Source: Kutzneria buriramensis
GTDB lineage: Bacteria; Actinomycetota; Actinomycetes; Mycobacteriales; Pseudonocardiaceae
Length of the DNA: 64,000 nt
Assembly: GCF_043575855.1 (NCBI RefSeq)
Contig: NZ_CP144375.1
Location: 11,532,001-11,596,000, forward strand
Direction: 5' to 3'
Within the stretch, counting starts at the first letter, position 1; the number at the start of each line of letters is the position of its first letter. Both the position numbers and the translations under genes were made by a program. Positions 9,151-17,349 of the stretch are shown piece by piece. The notes under the pieces are model-generated. The model was not told the origin of the DNA, ran no database searches, and was given only the letters and a program-made list of their open reading frames with translations.

Positions 9151-9761
9151 CGTCAGGGCTCAGGCGGTTCGCGAAGCGCGTCCCCACCGAGCAGGTGGAG
9201 CGGTGCGAGATGTGCGCGCGACCGATCGCCCACGAGCACTCGCACGTGGTCAACACCGAGTCGCGGGCGATCCTGTGCGCCTGCCGGCCGTGCTATCTGC
9301 TGTTCACGCACGAGGGCGCCGGCAAGCACCGGGCGATCCCCGAGCGGTACGTGCACGTGGCCGACCTGGCCGGCGGCCGGGCGCTGTGGGAGTCGGCGGG
9401 CATCCCGGTGCGGATGGCGTTCGTGTTCACCAACTCCGAGCTGGACGCGCCGGTGGCGTTCTACCCGAGCCCCGCCGGCGCGACGGAGTGCCTGCTGCCG
9501 CTGGAGTCCTGGACTCAGCTGCTGGCCGACAACCCCGCGCTGGCCGATCTCGCGCCGGACGTAGAGGCGCTGCTGGTGTGTGTTAATTCCCTTGGGCAGG
9601 ACGGGGACCGGTTCGAGGGGTTCCTGGTGCCGATCGACGCCTGCTACCGGCTGGTGGGCGTGGTGCGGCTGAACTGGAAGGGTTTCGACGGCGGCACCGA
9701 GGCGTGGCGGGAGATCGACGCCTTCTTCGCCGACCTGCGGGAACGGGGCCGTCATGGCTGA
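9147..9761 (+). CDS. Conserved hydrogenase-cluster protein, DUF5947-like
   Basis: A 204-residue protein overlapping hhyE by four bases (ATGA). Near the N-terminus it has CEMCARPIAHEHSH and later ILCACRPCYLLF, a Cys/His-rich segment able to bind a metal (CxxC, HxHxH, CxCxxC within about 40 residues). The rest is mixed alpha/beta with no known catalytic motif. Genes like this occur almost only beside group 1h hydrogenases, as I recall, and the domain name is from memory. Its metal site would suit a role in Fe-S cluster or metal delivery, but no biochemical function is known. Confidence 0.75.
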   Translation: MTSGLRRFAKRVPTEQVERCEMCARPIAHEHSHVVNTESRAILCACRPCYLLFTHEGAGKHRAIPERYVHVADLAGGRALWESAGIPVRMAFVFTNSELDAPVAFYPSPAGATECLLPLESWTQLLADNPALADLAPDVEALLVCVNSLGQDGDRFEGFLVPIDACYRLVGVVRLNWKGFDGGTEAWREIDAFFADLRERGRHG

Positions 9762-10386
9762 GCTGGCCTTCGAGTGCCTGGACGTGCACCCGCTGCGCTA
9801 CGGCGTGGCGCCGGCGCTGGTGTTCCGGCTGCACATCGCGGAGGTCAACGCCGCCGAGCTGCACGCCATCGCGCTGCGGGTGCAGATCCGCATCGAGCCG
9901 CAGCTGCGCCAGTACGCCGAGCACGAGGCCGAGCTGCTGACGTACCTGTTCGGGGAGCGGGCGCGGTGGGGCGAGACGCTCAAGCCGATGCAGTTCACGT
10001 CGGCGTCGGTGATGGTGCCCAGCTTCACCGGATCCACCGAGGTGGACCTGGAAGTGCCGTGCACGTACGACATGGAGGTGGCGGCCGGCAAGTACTTCCA
10101 CGCCCTGGACGACGGCGTGGTGCCGATGGTGCTGCTGTTCTCGGGGACGGTGTTCGCCAAGGGAGACAAGGGTTTCTGGGTGCATCCGATCCCCTGGCAC
10201 CAGCAGGCCAGCTACCGGATGCCGGTGTCGGTGTGGCGGGACATGATGGATTCCTACTTCCCGCACGAGGCGTGGATCCGGCTGGACCGCGACACCGTGG
10301 ACGCGATGCTGCGGTACAAGTCCGCGAACGCCATTCCCACCTGGGACGACGCGATCCGGTCCCTGCTGAAGGAGACCGGGACATGA
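9754..10386 (+). CDS. Conserved hydrogenase-cluster protein, DUF6084-like
   Basis: A 210-residue protein starting ATG inside the end of the previous gene. No catalytic or metal motif stands out; it contains a mostly beta stretch (PALVFRLHIAEVNAAELHAIALRVQIRIEPQ) followed by HPIPWHQQASYRMP near residue 150. There is no signal peptide or membrane segment. It overlaps the next gene by four bases, so it is co-translated with the hydrogenase accessory set. The name is a family recollection and is not evidence of function. It could be a structural partner or chaperone of the enzyme. Confidence 0.72.
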   Translation: MAELAFECLDVHPLRYGVAPALVFRLHIAEVNAAELHAIALRVQIRIEPQLRQYAEHEAELLTYLFGERARWGETLKPMQFTSASVMVPSFTGSTEVDLEVPCTYDMEVAAGKYFHALDDGVVPMVLLFSGTVFAKGDKGFWVHPIPWHQQASYRMPVSVWRDMMDSYFPHEAWIRLDRDTVDAMLRYKSANAIPTWDDAIRSLLKETGT

Positions 10387-11663
10387 GCTCCTCGTCGCCC
10401 CTGGCAGCGATCGACCAGGCTCGGGCAGTGGCGGACGCCGTTCTTTATGAGGGCTATCTGCTCTATCCCTACCGGGCGTCCGCCACCAAGAATCGGATGC
10501 GCTGGCAGTTCGGGGTGCTGATGCCAGCGGCGTTCCCCGAGGAGCACTCCTCCAGCGTCACCCAGCTGCTGGTGGAGCCGGGCCTGCACACCACCCTGCA
10601 CCTGCGGGTGCGGTTCCTTCAGGTGCAGGCCCGCACGGTCGAGGTCGACGGCGCCGCGGTGCCGTCGGTGACCATCGACGACAGCGACTGGACCAGTTGG
10701 GACGAGGCCGTGGAGCAGGAGGTCGACGCCGTGCTGCGGTTCGCCGACCTGCTGGCCGGTGACAACGTCGTGCCGTTCACCGTGGCGGGCGGCGTGACAT
10801 CCGAGCGGCTTTCCGAGGATGCCTGCGTCGTCCGTACGCGATGGCCGCTGGTCGGCCAGCTGCGGCTGCGCGCCGACGCCCTGCCCGGCCCCTACGGGGC
10901 GTCGCGGCTGACCGTGGAGCTGGTCAACACCTCGGAGTGGTCCGGCACCGACCGCGACGAGGCGCTCCGGCACGCCCTGATCGCCGCGCACACGGTGATG
11001 TCGGTGTCCCCCGGCAAGTTCGTGTCGATGGTCGACCCGCCTGAGTGGGCGAAGCCCGCCGTCGCCGAGTGCCACAACCGGCACACGTGGCCGGTGCTGA
11101 TCGGGGACGACGACACGGTGCTGTCTTCGCCGATCATCCTCTACGACTACCCGGCGATCGCCGAGGAGAGCGCCGGTGAGCTGTTCGACGGGTTGGAGAT
11201 CGACGAGATCCTGTCGCTGCGAACGATGGCGCTGACCGACGAGGAGAAGCGCGAGGCGCGGGCGACCGACCCGCGCGCGGCCGAGATCGTGGACCGGGTG
11301 GACGCGATGCCGCCGGAGCTGCTGGACCGCCTGCACGGCACCATCCGGTACCTGCGCTCGGTGGAGCAGCAGGAGGACAAGCCCTGGTGGGACCCCGGCG
11401 CCGACGCCAGCGTGGATCCCGACACCGACAGCGTGATCGTCTCCGGCGTGCGGGTCGCGCGCGGCTCCCGGGTGCGGCTGCGGCCCGGCAAGAAACGGGC
11501 CGACGCGCAGGACATGTTCCTGGCCGGACGGGAGGCGACCGTGCAGGCCGTGCTGCACGACGTGGACGGCGACCTGCACCTGGCCGTGACCCTCGACGGC
11601 GACCTGGACCCCGCCTACGGCCGGTTCCGCTACTTCGCGTGCGAGGAGGTGGAGCCGCTGTGA
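10383..11663 (+). CDS. Conserved hydrogenase-cluster protein of unknown function (426 aa)
   Basis: A large, soluble-looking protein with no membrane segments. The N-terminus has LYEGYLLYPYRASATKNRMRW, and the middle has SPGKFVSMVDPPEWAKPAVAECHNRHTWPVLIG. The last 80 residues look like a small beta domain (VRVARGSRVRLRPGKKRADAQDMFLAGREATVQAV) resembling a nucleic-acid- or ligand-binding barrel. It overlaps both neighbours by four bases. The set of three unknown proteins between hhyE and the protease is a constant companion of this hydrogenase type, which suggests a role specific to this enzyme. I cannot name the family. Confidence 0.72.
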   Translation: MSSSSPLAAIDQARAVADAVLYEGYLLYPYRASATKNRMRWQFGVLMPAAFPEEHSSSVTQLLVEPGLHTTLHLRVRFLQVQARTVEVDGAAVPSVTIDDSDWTSWDEAVEQEVDAVLRFADLLAGDNVVPFTVAGGVTSERLSEDACVVRTRWPLVGQLRLRADALPGPYGASRLTVELVNTSEWSGTDRDEALRHALIAAHTVMSVSPGKFVSMVDPPEWAKPAVAECHNRHTWPVLIGDDDTVLSSPIILYDYPAIAEESAGELFDGLEIDEILSLRTMALTDEEKREARATDPRAAEIVDRVDAMPPELLDRLHGTIRYLRSVEQQEDKPWWDPGADASVDPDTDSVIVSGVRVARGSRVRLRPGKKRADAQDMFLAGREATVQAVLHDVDGDLHLAVTLDGDLDPAYGRFRYFACEEVEPL

Positions 11664-12133
11664 CGGTGCTGATCGCCGGCGTGGGCAACATCTTCCTCGG
11701 CGACGACGGTTTCGGCGTCGAGGTGGTGCATCGACTGTCCACTCGGGACCTGCCGGACGGGGTGCAGGTCCGCGACTACGGCGTGTCCGGCATGCACCTG
11801 GCGTTCGACCTGCTCGACGGCTACGACACCACCATCCTGGTCGACGCCACCTCCCGCGGCGACGCCCCCGGCACGGTGTACGTCGTCGAGCTCGACCCCG
11901 TCACCGAACCGTCGGGGCCGGTCGACGCCCACGGCATGCAGCCGGACGTCGTCATGCAGCTGCTCGCGATGCTGGGCGGGCACCCCGGTCGAGTGCTCCT
12001 GGTGGGCTGCGAGCCGGCGAGCGTGACCGACCACATCGGACTGTCCCCACTGGTTGCCGCAGCGGTGGAGGTGGCCGTCGAGAAGGTGATCGAACTCGTG
12101 GAGGTGTGTGATGTGCCTGGGCATTCCCGGTGA
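11660..12133 (+). CDS. Hydrogenase maturation endopeptidase (HyaD/HoxM family)
   Basis: A 157-residue protease that should clip the C-terminal tail of the large subunit after nickel insertion. The family signature LIAGVGNIFLGDDGFGVEVV supplies the Asp/Glu that senses nickel, followed by VRDYGVSGMHLAFDLLDGYD and VDATSRGDAPGTV. Length is normal for the family. The GTG start overlaps the preceding stop, and its 3' end overlaps hypC by 23 bases. Its natural target is the 24-residue tail of the large subunit encoded at 6514-8283. Confidence 0.9.
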   Translation: MTVLIAGVGNIFLGDDGFGVEVVHRLSTRDLPDGVQVRDYGVSGMHLAFDLLDGYDTTILVDATSRGDAPGTVYVVELDPVTEPSGPVDAHGMQPDVVMQLLAMLGGHPGRVLLVGCEPASVTDHIGLSPLVAAAVEVAVEKVIELVEVCDVPGHSR

Positions 12134-12386
12134 GGTCATCGAGATCCTGACCGACCGGCCCGACCTGGCCAAGGTCGACGTCAGCGGCGTGAAGCGCGCC
12201 ATCAACATCGGCCTGCTGGAGGGCGAGTCGGTGGCGCCCGGCGACTGGGTGCTCATCCACGTCGGCTTCGCCCTGTCCAAGATCGACGAGGGCGAGGCGC
12301 GGGCGGCGATGGAGTTCCTGGAGTCCATCGGCAAGGCCTACGAGGACGAGATGGCCGCGCTGGCCGCCTCCCGGATCGAGGAGTAG
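12111..12386 (+). CDS. hypC: Hydrogenase assembly chaperone HypC
   Basis: A 91-residue protein beginning MCLGIPGEVIEI. After removal of Met, Cys2 should hold the Fe(CN)2CO unit together with HypD. Conserved GDWVLIHVGFALSKIDE is also present. The ATG at 12111 is chosen over a GTG three bases earlier because HypC activity needs Cys at position 2. The gene is followed after two bases by hypD, its partner. It is longer than many HypC proteins by a helical tail. Confidence 0.95.
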   Translation: MCLGIPGEVIEILTDRPDLAKVDVSGVKRAINIGLLEGESVAPGDWVLIHVGFALSKIDEGEARAAMEFLESIGKAYEDEMAALAASRIEE

Positions 12387-12388
12387 AC

Positions 12389-13516
12389 GTGCGTTTCGTC
12401 GACGAGTTCCGCGACGCCGACAAGGCGAGGGCGCTGGCGTCGAAGATCGCCGGGCTGTGCGAGCCGGGCCGCCGCTACAAGTTCATGGAGGTCTGCGGCG
12501 GGCACACCCACACCATCTACAAGCACGGCCTGGAGGACTACCTGCCCGAGCAGGTGCAGCTGGTGCACGGCCCGGGCTGCCCGGTGTGCGTGATCCCGAT
12601 GGGCCGGGTCGACGACGCCATCCACATCGCCCGCCGGCCCGAGGTGATCATGACCTCGTTCGGGGACATGATGCGGGTGCCCGGCAGCGGCGGGAACTTC
12701 TTCGACTCCAACGCCGAGGGCACGACCATCCGGATGGTGTACTCGCCGCTGGACTCGCTGAAGCTGGCCCGGCAGAACCCCGACAAGCAGGTCGTGTTCA
12801 TGGCCATCGGGTTCGAGACCACCGCGCCGTCCACCGCGATGACGCTGCTGCGCGCGGCCGCCGAGGGCCTGGACAACTTCTCGGTGTTCTGCAACCACGT
12901 GACGATCATCCCGGCGATCAAGGCCATCCTGGACTCGCCCGACCTGCGGCTGGACGGCTTCATCGGCCCCGGGCACGTGTCCACGGTGATCGGCTGCCGG
13001 CCGTACGAGTTCATCGCCGGCTCCTACGGCAAGCCGGTGGTGGTGGCCGGCTTCGAGCCGCTGGACATCCTCCAGTCCATCTACATGCTGATGGTGCAGC
13101 TGCACGAGGGCCGCTCCGAGGTGGAGAACCAGTACTCGCGGGTGGTGCCGTGGCAGGGCAACCCGGTGGCGCTCAAGGTGATCAACCAGACCATGCAGCT
13201 GCGGCCCTACTTCGAGTGGCGGGGCCTGGGCTTCATCTCGCACTCGGCGCTGCGCGTCCGCGACGACTACGCCTCGTTCGACGCCGAGGCCCGCTTCGAG
13301 GTGCCCGGCGTGCGGGTGGCCGACCCGAAGGCGTGCCAGTGCGGCGAGGTCCTCAAGGGCGTGCTGAAACCGTGGGAGTGCAAGGTGTTCGGCACCGCCT
13401 GCACCCCGGAGACGCCGATCGGCACGTGCATGGTGTCGCCCGAGGGCGCCTGCGCCGCGTACTACAACTTCGGCCGGTTCAGCCGCAAGCGGGTGCAGGA
13501 GGTGACGATCGGATGA
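12389..13516 (+). CDS. hypD: Hydrogenase maturation protein HypD
   Basis: A 375-residue Fe-S protein that with HypC builds the Fe(CN)2CO ligand set. CGGHTHTIYKHG near residue 32, GPGCPVCVIPMG near residue 66 and GFETTAPSTAMT near residue 134 are the three HypD signatures, carrying redox Cys. The C-terminal Cys set (CQCGEVLKGVLKPWEC, then FGTACTPETPIGTCMVS) binds the [4Fe4S] cluster. The GTG start lies two bases after hypC. It overlaps hypE by four bases. Confidence 0.96.
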   Translation: MRFVDEFRDADKARALASKIAGLCEPGRRYKFMEVCGGHTHTIYKHGLEDYLPEQVQLVHGPGCPVCVIPMGRVDDAIHIARRPEVIMTSFGDMMRVPGSGGNFFDSNAEGTTIRMVYSPLDSLKLARQNPDKQVVFMAIGFETTAPSTAMTLLRAAAEGLDNFSVFCNHVTIIPAIKAILDSPDLRLDGFIGPGHVSTVIGCRPYEFIAGSYGKPVVVAGFEPLDILQSIYMLMVQLHEGRSEVENQYSRVVPWQGNPVALKVINQTMQLRPYFEWRGLGFISHSALRVRDDYASFDAEARFEVPGVRVADPKACQCGEVLKGVLKPWECKVFGTACTPETPIGTCMVSPEGACAAYYNFGRFSRKRVQEVTIG

Positions 13517-14586
13517 TCGATCGCGAGCAGCAGGTGCTGGACCGGATCGAACGGGCGCGGCGGCGGCCGGCGAAGGTCCGCGAGGAGCGGATCACGCTGT
13601 CGCACGGCTCCGGCGGCAAGGCCACCCACACCCTGATCGAGGCGGTGTTCCTCGACGCGTTCGGCAACCCGGCGCTGGCGCCGCTGGAGGACGCCGCCCG
13701 GCTGCGGATCGGCGACGCCCGGCTGGCGCTGACCACCGACTCGTACGTGGTGTCGCCGCTGTTCTTCCCCGGCGGCGACATCGGCGACCTGGCCGTCAAC
13801 GGGACCGTGAACGACCTGGCGGTGTCCGGGGCGACGCCACTGTACCTGACGTGCGGGTTCATCCTCGAGGAGGGCTTCCCGATCGCGGATCTGACCCGGA
13901 TCGCGGCGTCCATGCGGGCGGCCGCGGACCGGGCCGGGGTCATGATCGTCACCGGCGACACCAAGGTCGTGCAGCGCGGCAAGGCCGACGGCTGCTACGT
14001 CAACACCGCCGGCGTCGGGGTCGTCGAGGGCTCGGCCGAACTCGGCGTCGCCGCAGTTCAGCCCGGAGATGCGATCTTGGTTTCCGGGCCCATCGGCGAG
14101 CACGGCGTGACCATCATGCTGGCCCGCGGCGAGCTCGACATCGAGGCGGACCTCGTCAGCGACACGGCCCCCTTGAACGGCCTGGTGGCAGAGTTGCTGG
14201 CCTCGACGTCCGGGGTGCACGCGATGCGCGACGCCACCCGGGGCGGCGTCGCGACCATCCTCAACGAGATCGCCACCGACGCGCAGGTGTCGGTGATCGT
14301 CGACGAGCACGCCATCCCGGTGAAGGCCGAAGTGCGGGGCGCGAGCGAGCTGCTGGGCATCGACCCCCTGTACGTGGCGTGCGAGGGCCGCCTGGTGGCC
14401 GCCGTGGCCGGTGATCAGGTCGACGCCGCGCTGGCGGCGATGCGCGCACACCCGTTGGGCACGCAGGCCGCCGTGATCGGGCGCGTGGAGGCCGACCAGC
14501 CCGGGATGGTGCTGCTCAACACCGCGTTCGGCGGCACTCGGATCGTGGACATGCTCGTCGGCGACCCTCTGCCCCGGATCTGTTGA
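13513..14586 (+). CDS. hypE: Hydrogenase maturation protein HypE
   Basis: A 357-residue enzyme that dehydrates the thiocarbamate on its C-terminal Cys to thiocyanate, the source of the cyanide ligands. The C-terminus PRIC carries the essential Cys. The AIR-synthase fold is shown by LSHGSGGKATHTLI, TTDSYVVSPLFFPGGDIG, VNGTVNDLAVSGA and MRDATRGGVATILNE. The N-terminus has about 25 extra basic residues before the usual start. The upstream overlap with hypD (ATGA) and the one-base overlap with hypA keep the order D-E-A-B. Its carbamoyl donor HypF is encoded at 20391-22568. Confidence 0.96.
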   Translation: MIDREQQVLDRIERARRRPAKVREERITLSHGSGGKATHTLIEAVFLDAFGNPALAPLEDAARLRIGDARLALTTDSYVVSPLFFPGGDIGDLAVNGTVNDLAVSGATPLYLTCGFILEEGFPIADLTRIAASMRAAADRAGVMIVTGDTKVVQRGKADGCYVNTAGVGVVEGSAELGVAAVQPGDAILVSGPIGEHGVTIMLARGELDIEADLVSDTAPLNGLVAELLASTSGVHAMRDATRGGVATILNEIATDAQVSVIVDEHAIPVKAEVRGASELLGIDPLYVACEGRLVAAVAGDQVDAALAAMRAHPLGTQAAVIGRVEADQPGMVLLNTAFGGTRIVDMLVGDPLPRIC

Positions 14587-14954
14587 TGCACGAGCTGTCG
14601 CTGACGCAGGGCGTCGTGGAGGCGATCACCGACCGGCTCGGAGACCGCCGGGTCGCGATGGTGCGGCTGGAGATCGGGAAGCTGTCCGGGGTCGTGGTGG
14701 ACTCCGTGCGGTTCTGCTTCGACCTGGTCGTCGCCGGCACGTCCTTGGAAGGCGCCCGGCTGGAGGTCGTGGAGCCCGGCGGCAGGGCGCGCTGCCGGGA
14801 CTGCTCCGCGGAGTTCCTGTCCGACGACCCGATCCTGCTGTGTCCCTGCGGCTCCAGCGACGTCGAGGTGCTGGCCGGCATGGAGTTGCTGATCAAAGCC
14901 GTTCAATTGGCCCCTGGGGAGGTGGTCCCTGATGTGCGCGACGTGCGGGTGTAG
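14586..14954 (+). CDS. hypA: Hydrogenase nickel incorporation protein HypA
   Basis: A 122-residue nickel chaperone. The N-terminal MHELSLTQGVVEAI includes His2, which binds nickel, so the ATG at 14586 is the functional start. The zinc site is CRDCSAEF and LCPCGSSD (CxxC and CxC). The end is longer than usual and overlaps hypB by 23 bases, implying translational coupling. HypA passes nickel to the large subunit with HypB. Confidence 0.95.
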   Translation: MHELSLTQGVVEAITDRLGDRRVAMVRLEIGKLSGVVVDSVRFCFDLVVAGTSLEGARLEVVEPGGRARCRDCSAEFLSDDPILLCPCGSSDVEVLAGMELLIKAVQLAPGEVVPDVRDVRV

Positions 14955-15612
14955 CGACCACTCCCACGAGCACGGCGGCGGCACCGTGATCGACCTGGAG
15001 GAACGGCTGCTGGCCCGCAACGACCACCTCGCCTCGCACGTGCGGGAGTGGCTGGCCGGGATCGAGGTGCGGGCCTACAACCTGATGAGCTCCCCCGGCT
15101 CCGGCAAGACCACACTGCTGGAACGGACGGTGCGGGAGCTCGGGCTGCCGTGCTCGGTGATCGAGGGCGACCAGGAGACCACCTTCGACGCCGACCGCAT
15201 CCGGGCCTCCGGGGTGCCCGCCGTGCAGGTCAACACCGGCGCCGGCTGCCACCTGGACGCCGTCATGGTCCGCAAGGCGCTGGCCGAGCTCGACCCGCCC
15301 GCCGGCTCCGTGGTGTTCATCGAGAACGTCGGCAACCTGGTGTGCCCCGGCCTGTTCGACCTCGGCGAGAACGGCCGGGTGGTGATCATGTCGGTCACCG
15401 AGGGCGAGGACAAGCCGCTGAAGTACCCGCACCTGGTGCGGACCGGCGACATCGTGCTGCTCAACAAGGTGGATCTGCTGCCGTACGTGGACTTCGACCG
15501 GGCCAAGTTCCTGCGCTGCCTGCGTCAGGTCAACCCGCACGCCCCGGTCCTGGAGGTGTCGGCGCGGACCGGCGAGGGGCTGGCGGACTGGTACGAGTGG
15601 CTGTCCCGGTAG
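14932..15612 (+). CDS. hypB: Hydrogenase nickel incorporation GTPase HypB
   Basis: A 226-residue SIMIBI-class GTPase. The N-terminus is MCATCGCSDHSHEHGGG, a short Cys/His metal-binding head. The P-loop SSPGSGKTTLLER is near residue 53, IEGDQETTFDADRI and FIENVGNLVCP are switch and metal-binding segments, and LLNKVDLLP gives the NKxD guanine motif. It is the last gene of the operon and converges with the ABC exporter after only three bases. No clear terminator hairpin is visible there, so read-through into the opposite strand may occur. Confidence 0.96.
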   Translation: MCATCGCSDHSHEHGGGTVIDLEERLLARNDHLASHVREWLAGIEVRAYNLMSSPGSGKTTLLERTVRELGLPCSVIEGDQETTFDADRIRASGVPAVQVNTGAGCHLDAVMVRKALAELDPPAGSVVFIENVGNLVCPGLFDLGENGRVVIMSVTEGEDKPLKYPHLVRTGDIVLLNKVDLLPYVDFDRAKFLRCLRQVNPHAPVLEVSARTGEGLADWYEWLSR

Positions 15613-15615
15613 TCC

Positions 15616-17349
15616 TCACGTCGCAGCTCCAGCTCCATGCCAGGTTCGCCAGAGGTCGGCGTAGTCCCCGCCGCTGTTGACGAGTTCGGTGTGCGTGCCG
15701 AGCTCGGCGAGGCGGCCGTCGCGCAGGACGATGATGCGGTCGGCGTCGTGGGCGGTGTGCAGGCGGTGGGCGATGGCGATGACGGTGCGGCCGGCGAGCA
15801 CGGCGGCGAGGGCGCGTTCGGCGGATCGGGCGGCGGTCGGGTCGAGCATGGCGGTGGCTTCGTCGAGGACGAGGGTGTGCGGGTCGGCGAGGACAACGCG
15901 GGACAGCGCGAGTTCCTGGGCCCGGGCGGCGTCGAGATGGAAGGCGGAACGGCCGAGCTCGGTGTCCAGCCCGTGCGGGAGGTCGTCGACCCAGTGGGCG
16001 CCGACGGCGTGTAGGGCAGCGCGCAGGTCGTCGTCGGTGGCGGTGGGACGGGCCAGCAGCAGGTTGCCCCGCACGGTGTCACGGAAGACGTGCTGTTCCT
16101 GCGTGACCAGCACGATGTGTTCACGCAGCACATCGGGCGGCAGGTCGGCGACGGCGACGCCGCCGACGGTGACGGAACCGACGCGTGGCCGCTCCAAGCC
16201 GGCCAGCAGCCGGCCGAGTGTCGACTTGCCGGCACCGGAGGGGCCGACGATGGCGAGGTGTTCGCCGGGGCGGACGCGAAGGTCGATGCCGCTGAGCACG
16301 TCGCGGCCGGCGGTGTAGGCGAAGGACAGGCCGCTGACCTCGATCCGGTCGCCGGCAGGAGTGGCCGGTGCGGAAGGTCGGGGCTCGTGGACGGCGACGA
16401 GGCCCTCCAGCCGCGCGAACGACGCCGTCGAGCTCTGGAGCTGTTCGAGCCAGATCGACAGCGTCTCCAAGGGACCGGTCAGCTGCCGCACGTACATCGC
16501 GCACGTGACGACCGCGCCCAGGCCGAGCACGCCGTCGTCGTACAGCGCGCCACCGACGAGCAGGATCCCGACCAGCGGTAGCACGGCCGACACGTCGAGG
16601 ACCGGATAGAGCACGGTCCGCAGCGACAGCGTGCGCATGACGTGGGTCCGGGAATCCTCGATGGCCGCGACGACGGCGTCGATCCGCCGGCGCTGAAGGC
16701 CGAGCGCCTCGACGGTGCGCGCGCCCGCTGCCGTCGACACGAGGACCTCGGCCAGCCGTGACGTGCTCGCAGCAGCGGCGAGGTAGGCCGACCGGGCCCG
16801 GCGCAGGTACCAGCGCAGCACGACGACGATCCCGAACAGTCCGACGACACCGCACGCGCCCAACAGCGGGTTGACGACGAGCACCGCGACCAGCACGAAC
16901 GCCGCCTGCACGGCCGCCACCAGCAGTTCCGGCACGCCGGAACGCAGCGTCGCGGCGACGGTCGACACGTCGCCAGTCGCCCGTGTGGTCAGGTCGCCGG
17001 TCGACACCCTCGCCACCAGAGCCGCCGGCAGCGCGAGAACCCGCTCCAGGAACCGCTCGCGGACGGCGGCCGCCACGCGTTCGCCGAACCGGCCGCCGAC
17101 GTGGCGGGTGAAGCGGGTCAGCACGAGCTGAGCCAGCGCGCACGCCACGATGAGCAGGGCGAGCCACGTGACGTCGCCGCCGACCTGCACGACGTCGACG
17201 ATGCGACCCAGCAGGTACGGAGCGCCCAGGCCGGCGACGGTCGACAACGCGGTCAGCGCCAGCGTGAGCGCGAACGCCCCGGGATGGTCGCGGACGAGCG
17301 CGACGGCGGCGTGCCGGGCCGCGGCCGGCTCCGACACCGGCAGGGTCAT
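15616..17349 (-). CDS. ABC exporter subunit (TMD-NBD), intact Walker A, degenerate signature
   Basis: A 577-residue half-transporter with about six membrane segments and a C-terminal ATPase. Walker A is intact (GPSGAGKSTLGRLLAGL), as are VTQEQHVFRDTV and Walker B (HTLVLDEATAMLD). The signature loop reads FHLDAARAQELALSRVV in place of LSGGQ, so it is degenerate. The ATG at 17349 overlaps the expected stop of the partner gene by four bases (ATGA). It probably pairs with the upstream half-transporter. The substrate is unknown; relatives export peptides, siderophores or drugs. It has no evident link to the hydrogenase. Confidence 0.85.
   Translation of the reverse strand: MTLPVSEPAAARHAAVALVRDHPGAFALTLALTALSTVAGLGAPYLLGRIVDVVQVGGDVTWLALLIVACALAQLVLTRFTRHVGGRFGERVAAAVRERFLERVLALPAALVARVSTGDLTTRATGDVSTVAATLRSGVPELLVAAVQAAFVLVAVLVVNPLLGACGVVGLFGIVVVLRWYLRRARSAYLAAAASTSRLAEVLVSTAAGARTVEALGLQRRRIDAVVAAIEDSRTHVMRTLSLRTVLYPVLDVSAVLPLVGILLVGGALYDDGVLGLGAVVTCAMYVRQLTGPLETLSIWLEQLQSSTASFARLEGLVAVHEPRPSAPATPAGDRIEVSGLSFAYTAGRDVLSGIDLRVRPGEHLAIVGPSGAGKSTLGRLLAGLERPRVGSVTVGGVAVADLPPDVLREHIVLVTQEQHVFRDTVRGNLLLARPTATDDDLRAALHAVGAHWVDDLPHGLDTELGRSAFHLDAARAQELALSRVVLADPHTLVLDEATAMLDPTAARSAERALAAVLAGRTVIAIAHRLHTAHDADRIIVLRDGRLAELGTHTELVNSGGDYADLWRTWHGAGAAT

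Noticed and set aside
16121..17345. Continuation of the first exporter subunit into a 982-residue protein
   Set aside because: Beyond about 17370 the frame overlaps the partner gene on the same strand and shows no domain. A frameshift near the true stop is the simpler reading.
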